Assembly (NCBI GenBank): GCA_020086605.1
Contig: JACBWW010000007.1
Span: 20,219,752-20,283,751, forward strand
From: Lanius collurio
Lineage: Eukaryota; Chordata; Aves; Passeriformes; Laniidae
Length of the DNA: 64,000 bases
Reading direction: 5' to 3'
Positions within the stretch are counted from its first letter, which is position 1. Each line of letters begins with the position of its first letter. The notes under the pieces are model-generated. The model was given only the letters and a program-made list of their open reading frames with translations, searched no databases and was not told the origin of the DNA. Of the stretch, positions 39,022 through 50,526 are shown piece by piece. A program made the translations under genes and the position numbers.

Positions 39022-39417
39022 ATGGGTGAGTGTGATGTGTGTTTGTATGTGCATGTGATTTACACAAAATATGATGCAACACAGAAAAGTAAAAGATCCC
39101 CTCATCAGAAGCAACCTGCCCAACTGAGCAGGGCTGTTGTGACTTTACAAGAAATACACCTAATGGAAAATGATATGTTTCAACACTGGGAACATTTCAA
39201 AACCTTTGGCAGTGGTTTGACATACTTGCTAATGAGATCCAAAGAAAACGCTGTGTTTCTGTTTGGGGCTTTTTTTCTTTCAACCCCTCACACTGATCGT
39301 AATGGTTGCAAAGCTGACACTGGATATGCAGGAATTTTATGTGAAAATGATTTTATGTTTAATGATTTTAAAAAGAAAATTAATAGCTCTTGCTCTCCCA
39401 GGATAACATCATTTTAA
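39022..39417 (+). pseudogene. Open frame with a weak LINE endonuclease-like motif
   Basis: A 131-residue frame contains VVTLQEIHLMEND at about residues 40-52. Known: L1/Tx1-type apurinic endonucleases carry LQETHL followed by acidic residues at the catalytic Glu. A later DRNG (about residue 92) could correspond to a conserved loop, but the middle does not align in my reading. No reverse transcriptase follows. It may be a very old retroelement scrap or simply chance. Confidence 0.2.
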
Positions 39418-41574
39418 GCAGGTGACTTTTGCCTGGATTCCCTGCAAGGGAAGGAGGTATAATGATGTAGAGACAAAATTATTTCTGCATGGGGTGTGCT
39501 GTGGAGAAATAATGGGTAATGTGCAGTGAGGTGAGAACAGAGCTGCTGCAGGTGTGCAGCTTTGCAAGGTGCTAATTAAAAAGCAGGTGAACACAAGTAA
39601 GGAGCAGGGTTGGTACTTAGAGAGGTGGTGGGGAATGAAGGTACAGCACAAACTGCATGTCTTGTAATGCACAGTGATAAAAGGGTTCTGATTCTTCCGT
39701 TTTGCCTGATGTTGCCACAGCTGAAAAAATTTAGTCCAGAGTAAATGTTCAATTATATATCTTAGAAACAGCAATCCCTGCTCTATTATAAAATGCTGAC
39801 AAGAGAAAGACTTCTCTTGTTAAGTCACACGTTAAATTTTAAAATCTGTTGAGGGAAAGGGAACATTGACAAAGGTAAAGACACGGCTTTTCCAAAATTT
39901 GTGCAATAGGCTGCTGAAGTTTAAATTGCTATTCGAATGCCAGCTGCCAGATAAATCAAATGTGATATTTCATGGTGAAAAAGAAACAAAACACCAACTT
40001 TTATTGCTATTAGGAAGGCAAAGTAGGAAGAAAACCTCTCCCGTACTTCAAGTCTAAAATATATGTTTCCACGACGACAATAAATCAATTTGCCAAGCAT
40101 TTTCATGATCCAGTAGTCAAACAGAAAATTGTAACTGACCAAGTAATTATTTCATTTTGATTGTTTGAAAGTTCTGAATTCCAATTTTGCTAGATATTTT
40201 TATTATTTCTTAAAAATAAAATTGAAATTTAAAAACCATATTCTGAATCAGAAAAAGGCATGTTTTACTGAAGATATGATCTGTGTAAAGTTCAAAAACT
40301 GTAGAAACATGACGTTATGTCTTCTTTTAAACTTCATGTTTTTCAGCATCTATAACACTTTCCCAGAGATTAATTTTGAAAAGAATGTCATCACTGTGCA
40401 TTGATGAGTAGGCAGAGTGTATTTGTTTTGGAGTGTATTCTTTGCATATAGTATTTTCACATTCAACTTCTATAACTAGAGTTTGTGAAGACAATCAAAG
40501 TTGAATAAAAAAAATTATTTAGTCCTTTTTTTTCCTCATAAAAATTCTATGGAGTAATATATTCAATTATATTTTGAAAAACTCATATTGCCATCAACAG
40601 AATTTGATTTATTCAAAAACCTTTACAACTTAGCTTTGATTGGATGTTTCAGGTAGTTACTTTGTGTGGACTCTGCAAATTTCCTGAATTTTAGTGTTTT
40701 GTTTTGATTATCTATTCACATAAGCTCTTTAAATATGAAGTACATTATTTCAGTATCTAAGCTTGATTAATATAAATTTCTCAGGCAGAGGTGTTTTTAT
40801 TCTTGCAACAATTCAGTTAAAGTCATCTCAGTTTCTAAGTGGAATAAAAAGTCATGGAAGATTTTAGTTCTGATACACAAAAATAAGGATTTAATGATAG
40901 GTAAGTAGTAGAATAATGCTTTGAAAGAAATGAGCTTTATATTAAAGCAGATCAAGCAGGTGACAATACCAAGGACAGATTTGTGAGGAATACAATAGAT
41001 ATAGAGTTCTTTTTAAGTGGAATAGGGAATATTCTGAGATATTAAGCATCCCTGGTTATTTTTATAATGTTATTTTTAGTTCTTTGACTTAGGCAACTGA
41101 CTGAGATTAAACAAAATTTTAGCAGCAGATAATGAAATACCTTTCAGAATCTGAGTCTATATGAGACAAAGTCACAGAGGAGATACCTGGAAAAGCAGGG
41201 AGCTGAGCTGCAGTCTCCTGTGGCCCAAAATAATGCTCACTCCATTGAACAGCCTTTCCTCCTTCAGGTAAATTAACAGAACTGGTCACGTTTCTAATTA
41301 CAGGGACATTAAATCTTTGCCTGTGATTGCATAACTGTGCATTTCACCTTCAAGGTCTTGTACATAAAAACTTGAAAACCACCCCTGCGAAAGTTTTGTC
41401 TATGAAATCTATCTAGAGTCTCATTCAGGTATATGTTGCAAGTGATCTCAAAAGATTGGGGCTGAGTAAACTCGTATTAAAGGATAATTATTTTGCAATT
41501 CATCATACAAGAAAATAGCAGTAACAGTATACTATGCTAACGTAGAGTTTTCCATGACAGGACCTCACAAATTT

Positions 41575-41720
41575 AATTCTAATTAGTTTAATTATAACAC
41601 TGAGAAAACCAAAGCAGAGTTTGGTGCTAAATCTTAAAATCAGAACCACATAGTAAGGAGGAACATGAATGAAGCCCAGAGAGCAGAAAGTTCTACTTGA
41701 ACACCTTTTGCATATAATGG
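41575..41720 (-). repeat. Possible MIR-like SINE relic
   Basis: On the plus strand 'cactgagaaaaccaaagcag', then 'gaaccacatagtaaggagga' and 'tgaatgaagcccagagagca' follow, loosely, the reverse complement of MIR (GAGGAAACTGAGGCACAGAG … GGTCACACAGTAAG … TTGAACCCAG). Divergence is high, so the call is tentative. Confidence 0.35.
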
Positions 41721-42671
41721 AAAGACCACTGAGAAATCCCCGGTCTGTCTATAAACTCCAAGGGAAATTAGTTTGGAGTCATGAAAAATAGATTTTTCCT
41801 TCCAGTATTGGCTGAATAATAAGAGAAATCATTTGAGGGTGCTTTTTATGTTATTTTAAAGACTTTTCCTCATAACAATTAGCATGATCCTACATGTGAG
41901 CAAGATAGAGCTGCTCTGAACTGAATGTCCCTGAAGTCAGTGTCAGTTGTATGTGTTCCATAAGAGAGAATTCAGAACTCTTCTAAGCAAATAAAAACAG
42001 CACTAAAATATGAGATTTTGATTCAAGACCTACGTTCAAAAACTGGAATATTCTTTATCTCTTTTGAGCACAGATATCTTTTTCTTACTTTAGGAATTTA
42101 AAACAAAATGATTTTAGTATGAATGTATGTGTATCCATAAATGCTATGCAAATTGACCATTAAAACATGACATTTCATCCTGCACTGATTTAAAGGATAT
42201 TAAAATGCAATAAACTGAAAAAAAAATTGCAAAGGTAGGATGCACAAACCAGCAGAGCTGTTCTTCCTGTGCTTTTTAAAATTCAGTATTTTTGAGATAC
42301 AATAATTTTTTGCAGAAAAATCAAGCCAGTTCCACTAATACATAAGTAATTTCTATAAAACACATGATAAATGAATCAAATATACAAATGCAGTGGTTTT
42401 CCTGCCAAGGTAGATTTCTCATGCTGAAACTCACTGGATATTTTCACTCTGGGGAGCCTCAGTTCTGCTTTGTCTGATGACACAGTAGGGATTAATAAGT
42501 TAAACTGTCGTTAGTTAAACATGTGATAGCTACCATTTATTTGTAAAGTTTGTGAACCTTCAAAAAAGTGACAAGTTGTTAATTCCTTATCCATCCAACC
42601 AGCATGTGTCATTTTGTAATCTGTGGAGACTAAGGATTCTCTTTTATTTTACTCTAATTTCATCTTCTCGG

Positions 42672-42687
42672 GTGTGTGTGTGTGTGT
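42672..42687. repeat. (GT)8 microsatellite
   Basis: A short GT run. Confidence 0.9.
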
Positions 42688-44199
42688 TTGCATGTGTCTT
42701 AAAGAGGGTCAGAATGCAAGACTGCAGGGAGTTTCATTCTAATGGATTAGCAATTGAAGAAAATAAAGGACCACAGTGCAGATATTCATCCAGGTGGTTC
42801 ACCAGCTGAATGTAAATTGTATAGACTGTGAAGTATGGATGAATTTTTGTGCTGCTCCTAGAGAAGGGTCGGTATTGTGTAACATTCCTCCTAGCTGGGA
42901 TGGGAATACATGATCAAAATTAATATTAATTTTCAAAAGTAATGTACCATGCAGTAGTGAAGCCTTTGGTTAGTGTGATAATAAAAAGAAGCTTAATTGG
43001 AAATTCTTTTGAGAACTTGCATGTACTGTACCTTATTAGCCTGGGGTAGGTCATTCTCACCTCCATTAGTTTTTCTGACTGATAGAATACACATATACAT
43101 TCTGCAATCTGTGTAAGTAAAGAATATGGAGTTTTTATTCCCCCTGCTATTTTCCTCAATAGCCTTCCAATATTTTCTTGCTCCAGTAAAACATGCTGAT
43201 GTAAAAATTTGGCGTGTATTGCTTAAAGCTACTTCCATTGTCTTTGGACAGGTTGGCTGCCAGTTCAAATGGATTTGTTGAAACAACGTGCTTTTACCAG
43301 GCTACACTTGCTTCTTCTCTTAGCAACAAGAGGTTCTGACGTTAGCGAGCTTATTTTGGAAAGCTCTGCTCTGCTCAGTGTGGGATCAGAGCACCCCAAG
43401 GGCTTGAAGTCAAACTTTGTAACTCGTAGCATAATCAACAAGCTGCAGAAACATCCTAGAGATAAAGCAAAAAGTATTTGCTTTAAAAAATAAATAAATC
43501 TGAGAATATGGTAATTAAATGCTTAGGGTAACAATGAAGATGCTGTAATGGCTCAAATATCCCGTTTGCTACTGATTTACAATGACACATTAAAATCAAA
43601 AGAGTATTAAATAGGCTAATAACATTGAGAAGCCGGTAGTTGAAATTAAGTAATATGTTAAAAAATCAGAAGGAGATTCTGGTAAAAATAGAATATAACA
43701 GTTGCAGGAAATTGATTTTAAAAAATAAGGAAAACCTAAATAAAAAGGTGCAAAGTCTTATCTTGCCACTTTAATGACCCCCTTTTCCCCCTTGCGAATC
43801 AAGTGAACAATGTCTTATTTGTAAAGATTTTTACAGGGCAGATAAGGCTAGAAATGCAGATAAATATTCCTGAGAATTTTCAGCCTGGGAAAGATCCCAA
43901 GGGCTTTCCAAGCTTGTTCTGTGGGTCTCAAGCAAGTGGAGGAGAATTTAAATATTAAATGATAAAGGAGAGAATAAATCTTAATAATACAGTAATACTA
44001 CCCATTTCAGTGTTGAGTGTGAATATTCACACACATAAATTTAGGTACTTATCTCAAGTGTTTTGCTGAGCTAAAGACTGAGGACAGCCTTCAGGAGCTG
44101 TGACCTGGCAGATTGTACATGAAGGAAAACTCTCGTGTTCTGTGTCTGCAACCGTGCTTTGTCTGCACCTCCACATTTCATAGGGATTCCTCCTGTCTC

Positions 44200-44330
44200 A
44201 GCGTTAGTAATGACCCTGGCCATCAGGATAGGTGTCCCTTGGGCCAGGCTTTGATCACTCTTAGAAGAAAATTCCACTTCATTTCCCACTGACTTCAGCA
44301 GGGCTTCAGAGCACTGAGCATTTTAAAGGT
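44200..44330. repeat. Possible archosaur dispersed-repeat fragment
   Basis: 'ggccaggctttgatcactct' followed by 'ttcccactgacttcagcagg' resembles dispersed amniote sequence I recall with GCCAGGCTTTGATCTCAGTTAC and CCACTGACTTCAGTGG. The length and spacing are plausible but degenerate. Family not named. Confidence 0.3.
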
Positions 44331-45030
44331 ATCAACCCACATAGTGCTTATGTAAGAGGTGGTTCCCAAGAATTGGAAAGAAGTCATTATTTTTTGGGAA
44401 AAGGAGTTTGACACAATGAAATGTTGCCTCTGGTGTGCCATCAGATGTGTTTCCCTTTTATCTCCTGAGTGTGAATACGTTAGCATCAGCACTAGAGGGA
44501 GAGCAGACTTGATAAACCCTTGAGGGCTCTATACTCACAGGACAAATATTGCTATGGAAGAGTGCAGTCTCTCACTGCAAACAAAGCAAATTCAAGGGGA
44601 AAATCCCTCTGAGCTAACCTTTTAAAAGTAATCCTTTTAAGATTTATTATTACTTCTGTATTACTCAATTTCTTTTTTTAAACATATAAGGCTGTAATTC
44701 TGAGAAAGTTGTTTTATAATAAAATACACAGGTACTTCCAGGGCTTTTAATGTGTGAGCTACTGCACAAACAGCTCCAGCTGCTGGCAGATTTTCCTGGA
44801 TTTTCTCAGCCATAAAACATAAAAGAACCATAAAAAACCCGACTCTTTTCCACATAGAAAAAATAATAGTAATAAATATTAATAATTTTTCCTAAACCCA
44901 TACATGTTTAGAGACCTTTCAATCCCCTTTTCAAGGCCGGCCTTGCATTGTGTAACAAAGAGGTACACAGGATACATTACTAACATGGCACAAATCACAG
45001 GCTAGGTGGATACACTGAGTCACAATGCAG

Positions 45031-45079
45031 TGTATATATACATACATATATATACAATATATATACACAATGCATATAT

Positions 45080-45111
<32 letters not shown>

Positions 45112-45112
45112 G
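45031..45112. repeat. AT/ATAC-rich microsatellite cluster
   Basis: Interleaved TATA, ATAC and ATATATAC units end in about 14 TA repeats. Strong self-complementarity allows cruciform-like folding. Confidence 0.95.
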
Positions 45113-45515
45113 ATTTATCTAGATATCATTAATCTTTCCTGATCTGTCTTTGTGCCTGACAGGTGTTAGTCAATTGTAGGTTAAAAACTAAAAGATAAAA
45201 TGAAGCTTCTAATTTAGATAGAACTCATTGCTTTTATTGTCTTTTGTCAAAATAAAAATGCAAAGAAATTCCTGCATGTGAGAAGACTGGACTCAAGCCA
45301 TGTGTACAAATGATAAACCAAACCCCCAATTAAATTATGGAAGTTGTTAAAGATAACAAGGGAAGTGACAAGGAGTAAAATACCTTCCTCGAGTAATAAG
45401 TTAGCATATAATATAACCGGATCTTGCAGTTGTCATATTTTTAGGCCAGTTTCTAGAGTCTACTACTGAGTACACAGTGATTGCCTAGTGGATCTGACAA
45501 CATAAAAGATAAGGA

Positions 45516-45615
45516 TTTTCCTTTCCTTTCCTTTCCTTTCCTTTCCTTTCCTTTCCTTTCCTTTCCTTTCCTTTCCTTTCCTTTCCTTTCCTTTCCTTTC
45601 CTTTCCTTTCCTTTC
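45516..45615. repeat. (TTTCC)n pentanucleotide microsatellite, about 100 bp
   Basis: Roughly 20 units of TTTCC without visible interruption, GGAAA on the minus strand. Perfect purity over about 100 bp implies recent expansion or active slippage. Lys/Gly/Glu/Arg-rich open frames over it are translation of the repeat. Confidence 0.98.
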
Positions 45616-46467
45616 TTCATTAATAGAACTCTTTTCATGAAACTTTACTATTAACATATGCAAAGTAGTAGGAGAAATGTTAGAAGCAGCTCAAAATGCA
45701 TCTGACCAGCAGATGTCAATATGCAAGTGAAACATCAAGGGTCACATTTGAGAGAGTAAATCAATGCCTTTCTCTTCAAACTGAACATATCTGAACCTCT
45801 AAAGTTATAAAACCCCCATGAAACGTGCTAATGGAACAGTGTCTATAGAATGCTCATACACATAAAAACCTTCAAAATCCCCCCAAACCAATCAACCAAA
45901 CACCCATCCTGCCTCTCCAGATAATGCTGCTGCTTTAGGTTGTGTTTTCATATTACCTATATGCTGTGAGAGCACATTGATCCAAAAAGAAACTGCAGTT
46001 GTTTTCCTCTCAGATTTCTTTTTTAGCTAGCATCAGATGGGTCTAGACCTCTGCAGAAGCACAGCCTGGGGCAGCCAGGGGCTGTAGGACTGTGCTGTGA
46101 AGCCAAAGAGCTCACACCCTTCTGATGACTCGCATGAAAGTCAGGATACTGAGATCTAATGAAATTTCCATTTTTGTGATTTTGAAGAGGATTAATCTTA
46201 CAATTTTCAAATACTAGCTAGATTAAAATACATGATTAAGGATTATAAATTTAGCTTGAAAGATTAGGAAATATCAGAATTACCTCTGCTTGAGTAATGT
46301 TCATTTGACCCTATCAGGCACTTGTGGTGTGACTTCATTTTTAATTACAGCATCACATGCTATTTTTTAACAGTAGCCCTACCTCATTTAGTTAATAGGC
46401 TATCTCTGTTCCAAGAATGGTCCCAACTTGTATAGCTAAAGATGCTCATACCTTACTTGTGGAACCA

Positions 46468-46556
46468 CAGTTCCTCATACCTTAGTTCTCCACATGTAAA
46501 TTAGGTATAATAATAGTATGCTGTCTCTCTGGTATGTTGTGAAAATAACTTAATTG
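46468..46556 (+). repeat. MIR-like SINE relic
   Basis: 'ttcctcataccttagttctc', then 'catgtaaattaggtataata' and 'atagtatgctgtctctctgg', 'tatgttgtgaaaataactta' align by eye with the MIR core (CTCAGTTTCCTCATCTGTAAAATGGGGATAATAATAG…GTTGTGAGGATTAAATGAG). The tRNA-related head was not recognised. MIRs are ancient amniote SINEs, so a degraded copy is expected. Confidence 0.55.
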
Positions 46557-46965
46557 GTGTTTGCACATCACTTGGTGACTACAGCAGGCTACAGGAAAGC
46601 CCAGGAGGAAAATAATAATTTTGTATCTAGAGAAAACCTTGAGTCACGTGCATTATACAGGGTGTGGGACACATTTTGGACAATGACTAACAAACAAGAT
46701 GTGGAAAGAGAACAGATCAGCAGTGGCAACAGATATCACATGTTGACTGCACTTGATTTCAGCAGGTCAAGTGCATCCTGGCTCATCTGCTTGAAATGTA
46801 AAGGAGAGGAGCAAGAACTAACTTGCAGGAGCACAAGAACTAACACACTTCAGTCTGCACATTGAAAAGGATATTTACTGGAGGGAAAGGAAAAGAGTAT
46901 GCGGCCAGGGAAATAGAAACTGCAGGGTAATCCAAGGGTCGCACAGGATACATCACTTTGCTGTT

Positions 46966-46987
46966 CTCTAGCTTTTGAGTGCTAGAG
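46966..46987. other. Short perfect hairpin
   Basis: CTCTAGC and GCTAGAG are exact inverted repeats with an 8-base loop. Such short hairpins are common by chance; no role is evident. Confidence 0.4.
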
Positions 46988-47432
46988 CTTATAAACTAAC
47001 CACACTTCTCTGAACATATATATATCCATCTTTTTATATATATATACTTAGATTCCTTCTCCTCAGAGAAACATCCTTACTGCTCTAGATTCTTCTCTGA
47101 CAGTCCTTAAATAAACATTCATGAAATACAAACCTCATCCCACAAAAACCACCGATAACCAAAAGCATTCAAGATCTATATCATAATCCATCCCTGCTAA
47201 CGGAAACCTATCTCGCAGCAGTCCTTGTAGGTTCTCAGCTAAGTCTTTAGTCAATTATGCTGATGAGATGGCTGATGAAAGAAAGCCTCTGCAAAAAAGA
47301 AAAGCCCTACAAAAGACTGGGCTGTCAAACTAAGACATCTTTGTGATCATAACTGGCAGAATGGTTTCAGATGAGTCTCATTTTTAGGGAGTTCAGGACT
47401 GTAGAAGACCAAACAAATCCCTAAATATCCAC

Positions 47433-47506
47433 TTTTTTTTTGTTTGTGTTTTTTTTTTGTTTTTTTTTTTTTTTTTTTTTTGTTGGTTTTTTTTTTGTTT
47501 TTTTTA
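47433..47506. repeat. T-rich tract with scattered G
   Basis: About 74 bases almost all T, interrupted by G, GG and TGTG. On the minus strand it is an A-rich tract. No element body recognised on either side. Confidence 0.9.
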
Positions 47507-48279
47507 GAAAGCCAGAGGCAAAGCCAAGTGCTGTATCAAAAATAATAGCCTAAAATTTTCACAATAAAATATGACAAGGAAAGCAGCTAAATTTTGCTGC
47601 TTTTAGGTATCAGTTTAGGTATCAATTGGAGAGAAAACTTTCAGGTGTCAGAACAAATTATTCTCAATCTATAAATGTAAAGTATATATAAAATTGCAGC
47701 TGTAAATTCTCTCTTGTAAGGAAACTGGCCAAACCTTATTGATATTTTGGTAAAGATAACATACTTCTGTGGCTGCTACAGAATTTGATAGTAGTTGGAA
47801 ATTACAACAAAGAAAAATCACGGCAAATATCAACAACTTTGTAAAAAAAGATAGGGTAATTGGCTCAGAACAAGCTGAAAGGGAGATAAAAAAGCCTCAA
47901 TATGTTTAAAATCATAATTTCATCTTGGTTCTGTGTTTTTATATAACACTTATTTAACTACATTTGTTCTCTGCGTATTTCTTATACAGAATCACAGCTA
48001 AAAAGGCTACTTAGAAATTAAAATCTTAGATGACCTTGCTGCCCCCTATTAAAGGTGGTTTTATAATTATTTGTAGCAACTCTGTCATTCCATGAACATC
48101 AGTTATGGTGGTGCAAGTGGCTGGAGTAGATTCAGGGTACAGTATTTTCATCTTACTGATTACAGTAATCAGTACCAGAACCTACACCAACTCCATCAAG
48201 TTCCTTTGTTGTCAAAGGAGCAAATTCCATATTTCACAACTGTATATGTCTGCAAGAATGATTAGCTCCCACCTGACCC

Positions 48280-48811
48280 TGAGATTATTATGCAGGATCT
48301 GCTGCTCCAGCTGGATCTTTACAAATCTATGGAGTCTGATGGGATCCATCCAAGAATCCTCAAAGAGCTGGCTGATGTCGTCACAAAACCTTTCCTGAAG
48401 ATTTTTGAACTGACTTGGGAATCCAGAGGTCTTAGCTTACTGGAAAGCAGTTGTTCTGACTTTCAAGAAGGGAAAGAAGGATGACCCTGGAAACTACAGG
48501 CTTGTCAGAGTCATTTTACTGCTTTCAGTAAAAGCATGGAAAAGATTATTCTGGGAAATATTGAAAAACGCCTGGAGGACAACACAGCCATCAGTCCTAG
48601 ACAACATGGATTCATGAGGGGAAAGTCCTGCTTGATGAACCTGATTTCCTTCCACGACAGGGTAACCTGCCTGGCTGATCAAGGGAAGACAGTAGATGTA
48701 ATCTTTTTGAACTTCAGCAATGCTTTTGGTGCAGTCTCTCACAACCTCTTTCTGGACTCAATGATCCTGATGGGTCCCTTCCACCTCAACATTTTCTATG
48801 GTTCTATGAAC
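48280..48811 (+). pseudogene. Broken CR1 reverse-transcriptase fragment joined to a CR1 3' end
   Basis: The first part encodes CR1 ORF2 pieces: SDGIHPRILKELADVV, then after a one-base frameshift a KKDDPGNYR-like piece, then, back in the first frame, ISPRQHGFMRGKSCL…VDVIFLNFSNAF. At RT motif A the expected acidic residues of DFSKAFD are replaced (N and G), so the enzyme was dead. Immediately after VSHN the sequence jumps to the CR1 3' UTR ('ctcaatgatcctgatgggtc') and ends 'ttctatggttctatgaacc'. Most of the RT domain is therefore deleted. This is a LINE relic, 5'-truncated and internally deleted. Confidence 0.85.
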
Positions 48812-49828
48812 CTGTATGAAAGGAAGGACTTACCAGTATTGGAGCGAGATGCTCTCAAAAGCTCACCCAAAGCAGGCAGGTTGGATTGGCTTTCCACATA
48901 GCTGGTAATGAAGCAGCCTTAGCTTGTTAGTCCTGCTGGGTATATCAAATGTGTTTCTGTATCTTTCCTGACAATTTGGGAGTGTTTCTAGTTCTCAGCA
49001 GTAAAAATCTTAGTAGAAGGGAGCATTTTTAATATGATACAGTGCTCCTCTACCTCTGATAACATTTTCCTCTCTGTTGCCAAAAGGATTGTTTTGAAAG
49101 TGAATTTTTGCAGTGAATAAAAGTGACATTCTCCAAAAGCACCAGATGAAGAAGTTTTTAAAATATATAATGAAAAAAATATTAATAACACAAAGCAAAA
49201 TCACAGTTAGCAGATATAGGCAAAATTTTATGACTTTTTTTCTTTAAATATGTTTCTATTATCAGAAAATATTTTAAGGAAGTATTCTAGTGAAGATTGT
49301 CCAGAAGCAAAACATTTAATTGAAAAACTATAGAAATATTTTGCAGATGTACTCATAAAGTTTCTATTTCTGGCTGAGTGAAACTGATTAAAAAAAAATC
49401 TTAGGGTTTGTTTGTTTAAAAATAAATTTTCTCATGCAACAATTGAATGGTATCATTCAGCCATTTCTATCAAAAAGTTAATGAAAATACTGGGATAGAG
49501 TGTTGGCATGGAGCTAAGAAACATTGTTTAAAACCTACCACCGCCCACAAGTCAAACAAACAACACAAAGCTGATGGAACAGTATTGGTTGAAAGAGCAA
49601 ACCAAAATAAAAATAAATATTTTCAGCTAGCCAAGATTTTATTTTGTCCTGAATTCTTTTAAAACAATTTTTAAAAAAGAATTGAAATAGCAAAAACAAA
49701 ATGTAGAAACTACAAGTGAATACAAGTGAAATGTTTCAGCATCACACAATTAGCCACTACTTCTTCTGTAGTAGTCCCAAATCTGTGAATAATCATTCCA
49801 ATCAATCCAAACCTACCCTCGTGGGTTT

Positions 49829-49830
<2 letters not shown>
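48812..49830. other. Intergenic DNA, nothing recognised
   Basis: AT-rich, with small random frames only. Confidence 0.5.

Positions 49831-49867
<37 letters not shown>
49831..49867 (-). repeat. Poly(T) of 37, a poly(A) tract on the minus strand
   Basis: An uninterrupted T-run. On the minus strand it follows ATTTAATTTATT directly, and a long transcript-like segment lies upstream of it (see 50218-50526). It could be a retrocopy tail or a simple mononucleotide repeat. Confidence 0.9.
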
Positions 49868-49871
<4 letters not shown>

Positions 49872-50217
49872 AATTAAATGAAATACTTGTAACAAAGCAT
49901 AGAGTTTCAGACAGTGCTCCCATCCATGCACACATGACTCTTACATTCTTCCCCAGTTGTGTGGCCAGTGAGGATTCAGGCTGCACATGTTGGCCTCTGG
50001 CACTTACAGTTCTGAAGCAAGTGAGGCAGCAAGTATCTGCTCCAAAACGGTGATGACAGCACATGCTGAAAGAGCATCCCTTTTGATGTGTGAGGTCTGA
50101 GTGGTTCAAAAGGTCAAGCAGCTGTCAGACATCCAGGAAAAAGAAGATCCAGTAAAAGACCTGGTATCAGATGAAAATCACGATAATGCATTTGTCAGGG
50201 GAATTTTTGGCTGCTGA

Positions 50218-50526
50218 CTATGGAAGGGGTTTTTTGCTACTGTGGTTTCTCATTTTGAGGAACTTGTCACACAGGAATGGGGAAATGGCTTTGCACTGGC
50301 TGTTCAGTACAATAGCAAGGCCCTGCTCCAGTGTAGCTGTGGTAGAATCTGCCGAGATGGAGAACACTGAGTAACACTCTGTAAAGACAATGGAGAGCAA
50401 AGATGAACCCTCTGATCCCAAAAGGGCCTTTCCATTCCTTGCACCAGGGTACTTACCAGCCAGCACACCCCTCTTCTGAGAACCGAGACTGAACTCTTGT
50501 TTTAATCTTTCAGCTGGCATGGACAC
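50218..50526 (-). pseudogene. Unrecognised open frame with a possible 78-nt intron, upstream of a poly(A) tract
   Basis: A 102-residue frame starts MSMPAERLKQEFSLGSQ. I do not recognise a family. Within it, CTG|GTAAGTACC (donor at 50456) and CTCCATTGTCTTTACAG|AG (acceptor AG at 50380-50379) define a good 78-nt intron. That length is a multiple of three, so the frame is open with or without it. If spliced, VLA joins to ECYSVFSIS through a Glu. The frame stops at 50218, yet the minus strand continues 350 bases to a 37-base A-run at 49867. Options: a small unknown gene, a non-coding transcript, a degraded retrocopy, or chance. No target-site duplication was found. Confidence 0.3.

Larger units (their letters stand above)
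37330..45030. other. Gene-free intergenic DNA
   Basis: About 7.7 kb of AT-rich sequence. It includes a possible short minus-strand exon (38172-38217), a plus-strand open frame with a weak endonuclease-like motif (39022-39417), a possible MIR relic (41575-41720), and a GT run (42672-42687). No protein gene was recognised. Confidence 0.5.
45616..48279. other. Intergenic DNA with a MIR relic and T-rich tract
   Basis: No gene recognised. It holds a MIR-like segment (46468-46556), a perfect 7-bp-arm hairpin (46966-46987), a (TA)-rich patch (47017-47048) and a long T-rich tract (47433-47506). The stretch 47988-48040 weakly resembles a reversed CR1 tail (…cagaatcacag…). Confidence 0.5.

Noticed and set aside
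45453..45663. Lys/Gly/Glu/Arg repeat proteins; also considered as a CRISPR-like array
   Set aside because: It is a perfect pentanucleotide microsatellite with no spacers.
46860..47340. Possible third LTR (TATAA-like and AATAAA-like signals)
   Set aside because: No terminal inverted repeat or target duplication could be found.
47988..48040. Reversed CR1 tail
   Set aside because: Only a short 'cagaatcacag' type match; too weak to annotate as an element.
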